Shown piece by piece: positions 50,694 to 59,841 of a stretch of DNA of 64,000 bases. Made by a program: the position numbers and the translations under genes. The DNA comes from Hominimerdicola alba. Lineage in GTDB: Bacteria > Bacillota > Clostridia > Oscillospirales > Ruminococcaceae. The notes beneath the pieces were generated by a model that was not told the DNA's origin, did no database searches, and saw only the letters and a list, made by a program, of their open reading frames with translations. Numbering within the stretch: the first letter of the stretch is position 1; every line of letters starts with the position of its first letter. The stretch is taken from NCBI RefSeq assembly GCF_900112155.1, contig NZ_FOKQ01000006.1, forward strand, positions 62,001 to 126,000, given 5' to 3'.

Positions 50694-51884
50694 ATGACAA
50701 AGAAAAAGTTTATGCTGCTCTGCGCACTGGTGCTCAGCATTTTTGCATCAGGCTGCGGCAAGGATAACAGCTCAGAAAAAGACAGCTCATCAAGCAGTCA
50801 GGTAACGGAGGAAAAGGGTATGAAGGGTACAAGGCTCACGGAAGAAAACGCAAAGCTCATAGGCAGAACTTATCTCAACGATGAGGGCACCCTTTGGTGC
50901 GCACTCAGCGGTTCGGGTGTTGAATTTGAATTTACAGGCAAGAATCTCGATATCCTGATCGAGAGCGATAAGGTGACTTCCACAGGTCCCAGAGAGCATT
51001 ATTCAAGGCTGGCGATATATGTGGACGGCGAGCGTGTTGTGGATGATATGCTCAATGACAACATCAAAAAGTATTCTCCCATACAGGGCGATACCGAGGT
51101 CACAAAGACGGTGCAGATAATCAAGCTTTCCGAAACTGCCATGTCCTGCTTTGGTATACTGCCCATAAATCTTGAGGATGGCGCATCCATCAAGCCTACT
51201 GAAGCCAAGCCGCATAAGATAGAATTCATAGGCGATTCCATAACCTGCGGCTACGGCGTTGATGACGAAGAACCGACACATACCTTTGCAACATCCACCG
51301 AGGACGTCACCAAGGCATATGCCTATAAAACTGCACAGGCTCTGGGTGCGGATTACAGTATGTTCTCCATCAGCGGCTGGGGCATAATCTCGGGCTGGTC
51401 GGGTGACGGCAAACAGCACCCCGAACAGCAGATACCTCTTTATTATGAAAAGCAGGCATTCTCCTACGGCGGTTTTAACAATGTTGAAGCGCAGTGCGTT
51501 GACTGGGATTTCGGACGCTATCAGCCCGAACTTGTGGTGATAAATCTCGGTACCAACGATGAAAGCTACTGCAAGACCGATGAAGAAAAGCGTGCAGCTT
51601 ATGTTGCAGGCTATGTTGAGTTCCTGAAGACCGTCCGCAAAAACAATCCCGATTCAAGGATACTCTGTGTGCTGGGCATAATGGGCGATGCGCTCTATCC
51701 CTGTGTTGAACAGGCAGTTGCTGATTACAGCGCTGAAACAGGGGATACTAATATCTCCGCATTCCACCTTGAACCCCAGAAGCCCGAGGACGGACTTGCG
51801 GCGGATTACCACCCCACCGAGACCACCCATACCAAGGCGGCAGATGCGCTTACTGCTGAGATAAAGAGCGTAATGGGCTGGTAA
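50694..51884 (+). CDS. CE2-type acetyl (xylan) esterase lipoprotein
   Basis: 396 residues. The lipobox is FASGC (Cys about 21) and a Ser-rich linker follows. Residues about 50-165 form the N-terminal jelly roll of CE2 enzymes (GTLWCALSGSGVEFEF). The C-terminal SGNH hydrolase carries GDSITCGYG with Ser182, NLGTNDE and the catalytic His in ADYHPTETTH near the end. CE2 esterases remove acetyl groups from plant polysaccharides and are common in Ruminococcus and Clostridium cellulase systems. Anchoring as a lipoprotein places it on the cell surface. Confidence 0.88.
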   Translation: MTKKKFMLLCALVLSIFASGCGKDNSSEKDSSSSSQVTEEKGMKGTRLTEENAKLIGRTYLNDEGTLWCALSGSGVEFEFTGKNLDILIESDKVTSTGPREHYSRLAIYVDGERVVDDMLNDNIKKYSPIQGDTEVTKTVQIIKLSETAMSCFGILPINLEDGASIKPTEAKPHKIEFIGDSITCGYGVDDEEPTHTFATSTEDVTKAYAYKTAQALGADYSMFSISGWGIISGWSGDGKQHPEQQIPLYYEKQAFSYGGFNNVEAQCVDWDFGRYQPELVVINLGTNDESYCKTDEEKRAAYVAGYVEFLKTVRKNNPDSRILCVLGIMGDALYPCVEQAVADYSAETGDTNISAFHLEPQKPEDGLAADYHPTETTHTKAADALTAEIKSVMGW

Positions 51885-52025
51885 GATGACCGCTCGCTGA
51901 TAAATACCTTTTCGCAGACGGCGAAGGGCGGAAATGTTTACATTTATTATCCGTGCATTGTGGTTATCATCGCAGTGTCGGTTTGGGTAGCTTATGATAA
52001 GAAGAAGGTGTCGGAAAAGCAATAA
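51885..52025 (+). pseudogene. In-frame remnant of a membrane-anchored C-terminus
   Basis: After the esterase TAA, the same frame is open for 46 codons to a TAA at 52023. The translated piece has a membrane helix and basic tail (NVYIYYPCIVVIIAVSVWVA, then YDKKKVSEK) but no start codon or ribosome site. It looks like the tail of a lost membrane protein or of a once longer gene. Confidence 0.4.
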
Positions 52026-52070
52026 ATGTTGAATGCTGATGACGTGCATTCAGGGTAAAAGGAGGATATT

Positions 52071-52904
52071 ATGGGTATTTTGAGAACGGCGGCAATGCTG
52101 ATGATGACAGTAGCCGCGATGTCGCTGACGGCTTGTGCGGCTTCGGCGAAAAATGAAAGCGGCGCTCCCGAAAAGGAGAGCAGTGAACTCACTGAAAGTA
52201 AGGTACAGCAGGATACAGCGCCTGCGGAAACGGAAGTGACCCCAAAAGTGACGAGTTTTAAAGCACCCGAGGAGTATGGCAAGGTCATTGCACTGACTTT
52301 TGACGATGGTCCCGATAGTGTATCTACCAACATGATACTTGATATTTTTGAGGAAAACGGCGCTAAGGCGAGCTTTTTCCTGATAGGCGACAATATAAAC
52401 GACAGCACCGTTGATACTGTCAAAAGGGAAGCGGAGCTTGGTTTTGAGATAAACAGCCATTCGCGTACACATTCCTATATGAACAAGATGTCCGCCGAGG
52501 AGATAAAGGCGGAGATGGATTATACCGATGAAAAGATATCCGAACTGACAGGCACTGTGCCGAGATTCTTCCGTCCGCCGTACATTGCTGTGAACGATAT
52601 CATGTATGAAACGATAGACAAGCCCTTCATCAACGGGCTGGGCTGTAATGACTGGGACAAGAGCGTATCGGCTGAAAAGATAGCTGAAAGCGTGCTGGCA
52701 CAGGCTGAAGACGGCGCGATAATACTTCTGCATGACGGCGGCAGAAACACCCGCACAGCAGAAGCTTTGAAGACCATCGTGCCCGAATTGCAGGCTCAGG
52801 GATATGAGCTTGTTACGGTCTCGGAACTTTTCCATGCCAAGGGCGTAGAGCCGCAGGAAGACGGTATACTGTATTCGAGAGCGGAACAGGATACGGCGTA
52901 CTGA
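52071..52904 (+). CDS. Polysaccharide deacetylase (CE4) lipoprotein
   Basis: 277 residues, AAAGGAGG upstream. The lipobox is SLTAC (Cys about 22), then an acidic linker. NodB-fold motifs: TFDDGPD (76-82, with the catalytic and metal Asp), NSHSRTH (metal His pair), RFFRPPY and IILLHDGG. The intact set fits a peptidoglycan N-acetylglucosamine deacetylase or a chitin/xylan deacetylase. Surface location is set by the lipid anchor. Confidence 0.92.
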   Translation: MGILRTAAMLMMTVAAMSLTACAASAKNESGAPEKESSELTESKVQQDTAPAETEVTPKVTSFKAPEEYGKVIALTFDDGPDSVSTNMILDIFEENGAKASFFLIGDNINDSTVDTVKREAELGFEINSHSRTHSYMNKMSAEEIKAEMDYTDEKISELTGTVPRFFRPPYIAVNDIMYETIDKPFINGLGCNDWDKSVSAEKIAESVLAQAEDGAIILLHDGGRNTRTAEALKTIVPELQAQGYELVTVSELFHAKGVEPQEDGILYSRAEQDTAY

Positions 52905-52979
52905 GCTGATACTGAAAGCGAACAGCCTCATATATCAGAAATAAAAGAACAGATATACATCTAATAAGGAAGTGACATT

Positions 52980-53498
52980 ATGAACAAACTGCTTGAAGCG
53001 GGAAAGATAGTATCAGTCTTCGGACTGAAAGGCGAGGTCAAGGTACAGCCCTGGTGCGATACCCCCGATTTTCTCTGCGAGTTCGATACGCTGTATTACA
53101 AGAGCGGTACTCCCGTTGAAGTTGAGCGTGCGAGAGTTCAGAAGAATATAGTTGTTATGAAGATAAAGGGCGTGGATTCTGTGGAAGAAGCCCAGAAGAT
53201 ACGCAACCGCGTGCTTTATCTTGACAGGGAAGATGTTGAGCTGGGTGAGGATACTTATTTCGTGCAGGACTTGATAGGTCTGAAAGTTATCGACCTGAAC
53301 AGCGGCAGGGAATACGGTGTGCTTACGGAAGTCAGCGAGACAGGTGCCAACGATGTATACCATATTAAAAGCGAGAGCGGTAAGATGTACTACATTCCTG
53401 CCATACCCTCAGTTATCGCTGAAACGGACGTTGAGGGCGGCGTTATGAAGATAACTCCGCTGGAGGGACTTTTTGACGATGCGGAGGAAATAAGATGA
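52980..53498 (+). CDS. rimM: 16S rRNA processing protein RimM
   Basis: 172 residues. It helps mature the 30S head and binds ribosomal protein uS19. GKIVSVFGLKGEVKVQPW opens the first beta-barrel; the PRC-barrel with DLIGLKVIDLNSGREYGVLTEV and YYIPAIPSVI closes it. It overlaps trmD by ATGA. The rpsP and KH-protein genes that usually precede are not here. Confidence 0.95.
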   Translation: MNKLLEAGKIVSVFGLKGEVKVQPWCDTPDFLCEFDTLYYKSGTPVEVERARVQKNIVVMKIKGVDSVEEAQKIRNRVLYLDREDVELGEDTYFVQDLIGLKVIDLNSGREYGVLTEVSETGANDVYHIKSESGKMYYIPAIPSVIAETDVEGGVMKITPLEGLFDDAEEIR

Positions 53499-54229
53499 AT
53501 ATAGATATCGCCACGCTTTTTCCCGAAATGCTGGAGAATTATCTTTCACAGAGCATTGTGGGCAGGGCGAGAGCAAAGGATATATTCACTGTGAAGTGTC
53601 ACGACATACGTGCATATACTAAGGATAAGCACAGGAGAGTCGATGATACGCCCTACAGTGAGCAGAAGGGTATGCTGATGCAGTGCGACCCAATATTCAA
53701 CTGCTATGAAGCCGTGACAGAGGGGCGTGAGAAGCCTCATGTGATATATATGTCGCCTCAGGGCAAAACCCTTACTCAGCAGAGATGCAGAGAGCTGGCT
53801 GCTATGGATAATATATTTATACTCTGCGGACATTACGAGGGTGTTGACGAACGTATCATCGAAACGCTGGTTGATGAGGAGATATCCATCGGGGATTATG
53901 TGCTTACAGGCGGCGAGCTTCCTGCGCTGGTGCTGGTCGATGCTGTGGTGCGTATGCTGGACGGCACTCTTTCTCAGCCCGATTGCTACGAGGATGAGAG
54001 CCATTATAATGGTCTATTGGAGTATCCGCAGTACACAAGACCCGAGGTATGGCACGATATGAGAGTGCCTGAGATACTCCTTTCGGGACACCACGCAAAC
54101 ATCAAAAAATGGCGGCATGAACAAGCTCTTATCACTACTGCAAAGAAGCGTCCCGAGCTTTTGGAAAAGCTTGAACTTTCCGCTGAGGATTTGGCAATAA
54201 TACACAAAGTCGTCGATTTTGACAAATAA
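53495..54229 (+). CDS. trmD: tRNA (guanine-N1-)-methyltransferase
   Basis: 244 residues. It makes m1G37 in tRNA using S-adenosylmethionine. The knotted SPOUT fold shows YMSPQGKTLTQQ, CGHYEGVDERI and ISIGDYVLTGGELPALVL, and later RPEVWHDMRVPEILLSGHH. Full length. Coupled to rimM; rplS, the usual next gene, is absent. Confidence 0.96.
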   Translation: MNIDIATLFPEMLENYLSQSIVGRARAKDIFTVKCHDIRAYTKDKHRRVDDTPYSEQKGMLMQCDPIFNCYEAVTEGREKPHVIYMSPQGKTLTQQRCRELAAMDNIFILCGHYEGVDERIIETLVDEEISIGDYVLTGGELPALVLVDAVVRMLDGTLSQPDCYEDESHYNGLLEYPQYTRPEVWHDMRVPEILLSGHHANIKKWRHEQALITTAKKRPELLEKLELSAEDLAIIHKVVDFDK

Positions 54230-54405
54230 ACATGGCAGATGTATTGGGCATAACTGATAAAGATGTTAAAAAGCTTTGGACAGAATGATACAAAATATGT
54301 TGACTTATTGTGCAATTCTAACTATGTATATTGACAATTGTTAACCTTTTATGGTTGAAACTCACGAAAATAACGCCCGCGACGGTGGTTTGTTCAAAAT
54401 TTGCG

Positions 54406-54434
54406 TTGACTAAAGGGGCGTTGTCGGGTATAAT
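54406..54434 (+). promoter_or_regulatory. Sigma-A promoter of the HPr gene
   Basis: TTGACT (54406-54411), 17 bases, TATAAT (54429-54434), with a leader of about 90 bases. Confidence 0.75.
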
Positions 54435-54527
54435 ATATTACATGAACAGGGGGAAAAAACTCCCACGACTCATAATAGGGACTGTGAAAATGTTTTATTA
54501 ACTAATAGGGATTGGAGAGATCGCATC

Positions 54528-54800
54528 ATGTTACAGAATACTGTTGTTGTTCAGAATCAGGTAGGTCTGCACGCTCGTCCTGCTACATTCTTCATTCAGA
54601 AGGCTAACGAGTTCAAGTCGTCCATCTGGATAGAGAAAGAGGACAGAAGAGTAAACGCTAAGAGCCTGCTGGGTATTCTTTCACTTGGTATCGTTGGCGG
54701 TACTACTATCAAGATCATCGCTGACGGCGCTGACGAGGAAGAAGCTGTAAAGGGTCTGGTTGATCTGGTTGACAGCGGCTTCGCTGAGGAAGCAAGATAA
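54528..54800 (+). CDS. ptsH: Phosphocarrier protein HPr
   Basis: 90 residues. GLHARPA contains the phosphorylated His15, and the regulatory Ser46 is in VNAKSLLGILSLG. His15 marks it as a true HPr rather than Crh. It serves sugar uptake by the PTS and, through Ser46 phosphorylation, catabolite control. It is monocistronic with no ptsI nearby, which leaves a regulatory role possible. Confidence 0.93.
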   Translation: MLQNTVVVQNQVGLHARPATFFIQKANEFKSSIWIEKEDRRVNAKSLLGILSLGIVGGTTIKIIADGADEEEAVKGLVDLVDSGFAEEAR

Positions 54801-54820
54801 TTTCGATCTGAATAAAATTG

Positions 54821-54852
54821 ACAGACTGTCCGAACGGCAGTCTGTTTTTTTG
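54821..54852 (+). terminator. Intrinsic terminator of ptsH
   Basis: ACAGACTG pairs with CAGTCTGT, then seven Ts. Confidence 0.9.
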
Positions 54853-55000
54853 TAAAATAAGGACTCTTTTGACGTTTGTCAACAAAATGTTCAATGATTA
54901 CAAAATAGTTTCGCTAATGTAGAAATTCATTGGCTGAATTTGTTGAAAATATACAACGGAACTTTCGATTTTACAATATATTCACACATTCGGGAGAAAA

Positions 55001-55023
55001 ATATGTTACAATTTGTAACATAT
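55001..55023. promoter_or_regulatory. Perfect 23-base palindrome, candidate operator
   Basis: ATATGTTACA-ATT-TGTAACATAT: ten-base perfect arms around three bases, 76 bases upstream of the promoter of the PucR-type regulator. Fits a dimeric regulator site or a stem-loop. Confidence 0.55.
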
Positions 55024-55098
55024 CGAAAGCTCGAATGGGTGATTTCGGTCAAAGTGAAAAGTTTTTTTGAGAAATCTACGCTTTTTACTATAAAAGAC

Positions 55099-55127
55099 TT
55101 GCAAAATCCTAATTTTTTTGTTATAAT
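55099..55127 (+). promoter_or_regulatory. Sigma-A promoter of the PucR-type regulator and possibly ftsEX
   Basis: TTGCAA (55099-55104), 17 bases, TATAAT (55122-55127). Confidence 0.75.
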
Positions 55128-55205
55128 TATTGTAAGCGAATGTTCTGCCTGAAAAAGGCAAAACGAAACACGACAATAAAATTTGCAAGTAGAGGGGATC
55201 AAATT

Positions 55206-56291
55206 ATGTCAAACAGATTATTTCAAAGCGTTGTTCATCAGATGCGAGACACCATCGACTGCGTTATCGGTGTAATTGACGAGACTGCGACCATAATCGC
55301 CTGCTCGGAACTGGCACAGGTAGGTACAACTAATGAGTTCGTTTCGCTCGATCTGGGAGACTCCCATGATATCTTTGTGCGTGACGGCTACACCTACAAG
55401 CCTTTCGGCGCTCACATGAAGCCCGATTATGCTGTATTCGTTGAAGGCACTGACGAAGTGGCTGCAAAGTATGCAAGCATACTGGCTATCACTCTGTCCA
55501 GCATCAAGCAGTATTATGACGAGAAGTACGACAGAAACAACTTCATCAAGAACGTTGTACTGGATAATGTTCTGCCCGGTGATGTTCATGTCAAGGCGAG
55601 AGAGCTGCACTTCAGTTCTGATATCTCGAGAGTCGTTCTGCTGATCAGGATCGTTTCTTCCAACGATGTATCTGCATACGATGTTATCCAGAACCTGTTC
55701 CCCGACAAGAACAAGGATTTTGTCTTCAATATCACTGAGAGCGATATCGTTCTGGTAAAGGAAGTCGCTGCAGGTGTTGAGACAAAGGATCTGGAGAAGC
55801 TGGCAAGAAGTATCTCGGATACTCTTTCAAGCGAATTCTATACAAGAGTCAATGTCGGCATCGGTACCGTTATCGAGGGCGTCAGGGATCTTGCGCGTTC
55901 TTTCAAGGAAGCTCAGGTATCTCTTGAAGTCGGCAAGGTATTCGACACTGATAAGAATATCGTTTCCTACGATGATCTGGGTATCGCTAGGCTGATCTAT
56001 CATCTGCCTACTACCCTGTGCGAGACTTTCCTGAAGGAAGTATTCAAGAAGGGCTCGATAGATTCTCTCGATCACGAGACACTGTTCACTATACAGAAGT
56101 TCTTTGAGAACAACCTGAACGTGTCCGAGACTTCGAGAAAACTGTTCGTACACAGAAATACTCTCGTGTACAGACTTGAAAAGATCAAAAAGCTCACCGG
56201 GCTCGACCTGAGAGAGTTTGACCACGCGATCATTTTCAAGATCGCACTTATGGTGAAGAAGTATCTCTCCGCCAACCCCGTCAAATTCTAA
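55206..56291 (+). CDS. PucR/CdaR-type transcriptional regulator
   Basis: 361 residues from the ATG at 55206, after GAGGGGATC; the longer frame to 55140 lacks a site. The N-terminus (QSVVHQMRDTIDCVIGVIDETATIIACSE) resembles the sugar-diacid-binding region of CdaR. A middle GGDEF-like CdaR domain is followed by the C-terminal PucR helix-turn-helix (FFENNLNVSETSRKLFVHRNTLVYRLEKI, about 310-340). Lies 57 bases before ftsE and may share its transcript. The effector is unknown. Confidence 0.87.
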   Translation: MSNRLFQSVVHQMRDTIDCVIGVIDETATIIACSELAQVGTTNEFVSLDLGDSHDIFVRDGYTYKPFGAHMKPDYAVFVEGTDEVAAKYASILAITLSSIKQYYDEKYDRNNFIKNVVLDNVLPGDVHVKARELHFSSDISRVVLLIRIVSSNDVSAYDVIQNLFPDKNKDFVFNITESDIVLVKEVAAGVETKDLEKLARSISDTLSSEFYTRVNVGIGTVIEGVRDLARSFKEAQVSLEVGKVFDTDKNIVSYDDLGIARLIYHLPTTLCETFLKEVFKKGSIDSLDHETLFTIQKFFENNLNVSETSRKLFVHRNTLVYRLEKIKKLTGLDLREFDHAIIFKIALMVKKYLSANPVKF

Positions 56292-56348
56292 GGAAAAGCC
56301 TGTGGGTACGGGCAGTTATGTCCGTAAACTTTAAGGCGGTGTAAAATT

Positions 56349-57038
56349 TTGGTAGAGTTTCAGGATGTGTCGGTCACCTATAATTCCAGTGGTGTCGATG
56401 CGTTAAACAAGATCAATCTCAAGATCAACGACGGCGATTTCGCTTTCGTGGTCGGACCCTCGGGTGCGGGTAAATCCACCCTTATCAAGCTGGTACTAAA
56501 AGAAATAGATGCGACCAGCGGAACTGTTCTGGTAAACGGCTTCAATCTGAAAAAACTCAGAAGAGGAAAAGTCCCTGCGCTGAGAAGAACTATCGGCGTT
56601 GTGTTCCAGGATTTCAGACTTATACCCACTATGACGGTATATGAGAACGTGGCATTCGTGCTGCGTGTTATAGATGCTCCCGCTAAGTATATCAGGAGCA
56701 GAGTACCTTATGTAATAAGCCTTGTAGGACTTTCGGACAAGGCTAAGTGTTATCCTACCGAGCTTTCGGGCGGTGAGCAGCAGCGTGTGGCGCTGGCAAG
56801 AGCACTTGTCAACGATCCGCAGCTGATAATCGCGGACGAGCCTACGGGTAACATCGACCCTGCGCTTTCTTACGAGATAGTCGAGCTGCTGAAGAGCATC
56901 AATGAGTGCGGCACTACCATACTGATGGTAACCCACGAGCATGATCTGGTGCGTTATTTCGGCGGACGTATCATCAACATCAACAAGGGCAACGTTGATT
57001 TCGATGAGGTAGTAGGAGGTGTGCAGAATGAAAGCTAG
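56349..57038 (+). CDS. ftsE: Cell-division ATPase FtsE
   Basis: 229 residues, TTG start at 56349 after AAGGCGGTG; no ATG is in frame nearby. Walker A GPSGAGKST, Q-loop VFQDFRLIP, signature [15 protein letters not shown] and Walker B LIIADEPTGNID are intact. VFQDFRLI is typical of FtsE. With FtsX it transmits ATP hydrolysis to a wall hydrolase outside. The end overlaps ftsX by 11 bases. Confidence 0.96.
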   Translation: MVEFQDVSVTYNSSGVDALNKINLKINDGDFAFVVGPSGAGKSTLIKLVLKEIDATSGTVLVNGFNLKKLRRGKVPALRRTIGVVFQDFRLIPTMTVYENVAFVLRVIDAPAKYIRSRVPYVISLVGLSDKAKCYPTELSGGEQQRVALARALVNDPQLIIADEPTGNIDPALSYEIVELLKSINECGTTILMVTHEHDLVRYFGGRIININKGNVDFDEVVGGVQNES

Positions 57039-57933
57039 CAGCCTTCGTTACCTTGTCCATCAGGGCGTTACAGGTATATGGAAAAACAGAATGATGACTT
57101 TCGCTTCGTTCTGTATACTGCTTGTCAGCCTGCTTATGGTAGGTCTGGCGAGTCTTACCGCGATAAATCTGACCAGGATAATCAGCGGTATCGAAGACAA
57201 GAGTGAGGTAGTTGTCGTTATAAGCGACAATGCTACCAAGGAAAACGAAAAGGAACTGGAAAAGCACCTCAAGGCTATACCTAATGTACACACCATATCG
57301 CTGTACACCAAGGAAGAAGCCTGGGAGGGTATGCTGGACAGTATGACAGAGGAAGAACGCGCATTCTTCAAGTATGCTGACGAAAACCCTCTGCCCGACA
57401 CTTACAGACTGACTGTCAAGGATATTGAGATAATGAGCGATACTACCGCTCAGATAGAAACACTTGACTTTGTTGAGTCTACACAGTCTCCTACATCTTT
57501 TGCAGATGTGCTTATCAGCATCAGAAGAATATTCTCGATAATAGCTGTGGCTGTTGTGTCGGCACTTGTCGTTGTAAGTCTGGTAATTATCTCCAACACC
57601 ACCAGAGCAAGCGTTTTTGCAAGACGCAAGGAGATAAATATAATGAAGTACGTCGGCGCAACCAATGCTTTCATAAGGATACCTTTCTTTGTGGAGGGCA
57701 TGATAGTTGGTCTGGTTGCGGCTATCGGTGCGCTGCTGATGACAAAATTTGCCTATGAGGGTGTTTACAACATCTTCAGTGATGATTCGGTAATATGGGT
57801 CATCATGGGTATGAAGAAGCTCTACTCTTTCAAGGAGCTGCTGTTCCCCGTAAGTATTTCTTATCTTGCAGCAGGCGCTGTTATCGGCGCGGTAGGTACT
57901 TCTATCAGTACCGGCAAGCACCTCAAGGTGTAA
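57028..57933 (+). CDS. ftsX: Cell-division permease FtsX
   Basis: 301 residues from the ATG at 57028, after GGAGGTG. One N-terminal helix (MMTFASFCILLVSLLMVGLASL), an outer domain of about 120 residues (KEEAWEGMLDSM, PLPDTYRLTVKD), then three helices with the FtsX motif EINIMKYVGATNAFIRIPF. Four helices in total, as expected. The outer domain should contact a coiled-coil M23 partner, encoded next. Confidence 0.95.
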   Translation: MKASSLRYLVHQGVTGIWKNRMMTFASFCILLVSLLMVGLASLTAINLTRIISGIEDKSEVVVVISDNATKENEKELEKHLKAIPNVHTISLYTKEEAWEGMLDSMTEEERAFFKYADENPLPDTYRLTVKDIEIMSDTTAQIETLDFVESTQSPTSFADVLISIRRIFSIIAVAVVSALVVVSLVIISNTTRASVFARRKEINIMKYVGATNAFIRIPFFVEGMIVGLVAAIGALLMTKFAYEGVYNIFSDDSVIWVIMGMKKLYSFKELLFPVSISYLAAGAVIGAVGTSISTGKHLKV

Positions 57934-57983
57934 TAATGCTAAGCGTTATAAGGGAGATATATCGCTTATCGAATTGACAGATC

Positions 57984-58020
57984 AGGCAGGGGACGGGGTC
58001 GATCGTTTTCTGCCTTTTTC
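57984..58020 (+). terminator. Possible terminator after ftsX
   Basis: AGGCAG pairs with CTGCCT across a 20-base loop, then TTTTC. Moderate strength. Confidence 0.5.
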
Positions 58021-58133
58021 TTTAGTGTCTGTTTTTGCAGATCACTGAGGAAGCAAAAAAATCGACGTTTTGTGTAAAAATTCTGCGGTATAAAAAGAGA
58101 AAAAGAGCCGCAGTACCCACGGAGGAATTCAAA

Positions 58134-59756
58134 ATGAGCAAACTGACAGGCTTTAAGAAAGCAGCGGCTTGTACTGCAGCCGTTATGATCTGCGCCTCGG
58201 CTTTTTCAGGCGCCGGCAGCGGCATGATCAACGCTAACCGCGGTCATGCTTTAAGTAGTGCGGAGCTCCAGGATAATTACAAGGACATCGCTGCTAAGAA
58301 GAAGAATATCGATGAACTTATAGCTAAGCAGGAAGAACTCGACAAGAAGATTGCCGATACTAAGGACGATATTTCTGCAGAGAAGGAAAACAAGGAAGCT
58401 ATCGAGGAACAGATAGCTACAGTTCAGAAGACAATATTCGCACTGAATGAGTCTATATCAGCTACACAGGACGAGATATCTGAGCTGGAAGCATCCATTG
58501 CAGAGAAGGAAGTTCAGGTAGCTGAAAAGCACGAGCAGATAGTACAGGGCGTGGGCGATTTCAAGGTAAGGCTCAAGGCTATGTACGTTGCGGGCAATAA
58601 TACATATTCGGATATCATCATCGGTGCTTCGGACTTTTATGATATGCTCATGAAGATGGAGCTGGTCAAGAGAGTTGCTGAGCATGATGATAATATGATA
58701 GATGATCTTATCGAACTGAAGGATCAGTACGAAGCAGAAGAGGCTGAACTCAATGCGCAGAAGACTGAACTGGAAGTTAAGCAGGCTGATCTTGAAACAC
58801 AGAAGGAAGCTAATGAAAAGCAGAGAGATAAGCTTGCACAGCTTGTAGCTGAGAGCCAGCTCGCTATCGATGATATGACCGAGAATAAGGAGATCTATGA
58901 GAACAATCTCGCTATAATCGAGCAGGAGAGAGAGCAGTTCGAGAAGGATCTTAATGACCTCTATAAGGAGCGTCAGGCGATCAAGGCTGAAGAAAAGAAA
59001 AAGGCTGACGAGGAGAAGGCTCGTCAGGAAGAAGAACGCAGGAAAAAGGAAGAAGAGGAAAAGGCACGCGAGGAAGCTGAAAAGCGTCAGCGTGAGGAAG
59101 ATGCCAAGAAGGCTGAGCAGGAAAAGAACAACGCTCAGGACGATGATGACGACGATGATACTTCCGACAATGGCGGAAGCAAGAGTGTTGACGTAGATGA
59201 CAGCGGCAGCAATGACAGCGGTTCCGACGACAGTGATGACAGCGGTGAGTACGTTCCTCCCGCACCGATACCCTCGGTGGGCAAGAATGCGGCTTACGGC
59301 TACACAAACTCCAAGTCTAATCTGACATGGCCTGTACCAGGTCACTACAACATATCCTATGGATTCGGCTGGCGTAACTCCGGTTCCCTTTACGGCAACC
59401 ATAAGGGTATCGATATATGGGACAGCCAGATCTACAATGCAGAGATATGCGCTGCTGAGGCTGGTACCGTTATCAGAGTTGAGAACTATTGTACTCACGA
59501 CTACGCAAAGAACTACTCGTGCGGATGCGGCGGCGGATACGGAAGATACTGCATTATCGAGCATGACGACGGCAAGTGGACTCTCTACGGTCACGCAAAC
59601 AACATCATCGTATCAGTTGGACAGCGCGTAGAGAAGGAGCAGGTGCTGGGTTATGTCGGTTCTACAGGCCATTCCACAGGTCCTCACACCCATTTCGAGG
59701 TACAGGTAGATATGGGCGGCTATATGGGTCAGGTGGATCCCTCTAACTATGTATAA
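58134..59756 (+). CDS. Coiled-coil M23 peptidase, likely FtsEX-activated peptidoglycan hydrolase
   Basis: 540 residues from the ATG at 58134, after CGGAGGAA. A signal-like segment (about 8-28) precedes a long coiled coil (about 40-340) with a central FYDMLMKMELVKRVAEHDD element, the part that binds FtsX in PcsB/EnvC-type partners. A disordered acidic stretch (DDDDDDTSDNGGS) leads to a LytM domain. The zinc site is H423-x3-D427 (HKGID) and H518/H520 (HTHFE), all present, so it should cut peptide cross-bridges. CGCGGGYG with nearby Cys may form a disulfide. Sits directly after ftsEX. Confidence 0.9.
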   Translation: MSKLTGFKKAAACTAAVMICASAFSGAGSGMINANRGHALSSAELQDNYKDIAAKKKNIDELIAKQEELDKKIADTKDDISAEKENKEAIEEQIATVQKTIFALNESISATQDEISELEASIAEKEVQVAEKHEQIVQGVGDFKVRLKAMYVAGNNTYSDIIIGASDFYDMLMKMELVKRVAEHDDNMIDDLIELKDQYEAEEAELNAQKTELEVKQADLETQKEANEKQRDKLAQLVAESQLAIDDMTENKEIYENNLAIIEQEREQFEKDLNDLYKERQAIKAEEKKKADEEKARQEEERRKKEEEEKAREEAEKRQREEDAKKAEQEKNNAQDDDDDDDTSDNGGSKSVDVDDSGSNDSGSDDSDDSGEYVPPAPIPSVGKNAAYGYTNSKSNLTWPVPGHYNISYGFGWRNSGSLYGNHKGIDIWDSQIYNAEICAAEAGTVIRVENYCTHDYAKNYSCGCGGGYGRYCIIEHDDGKWTLYGHANNIIVSVGQRVEKEQVLGYVGSTGHSTGPHTHFEVQVDMGGYMGQVDPSNYV

Positions 59757-59841
59757 TAATTTCTGTTAGTATCAAGCGGCATAGATAATATGCCGCTATG
59801 ATGCTTTACAGCTTCTTCTTTTTACCTAAAAGGAGTGTAAA

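Larger units (their letters stand above)
54853..55205. other. Intergenic region upstream of the PucR-type regulator
   Basis: About 350 AT-rich bases without a gene; contains a 23-base palindrome and a promoter, listed separately. CTTTCGAT (54962-54969) and ATCGAAAG (55022-55029) could form a further long-range stem. Confidence 0.5.

Noticed and set aside
58458-59594. 378-codon minus-strand open frame
   Set aside because: Antisense to the M23 peptidase coiled coil; leucine-rich translation is the usual shadow of Glu/Lys-rich codons.
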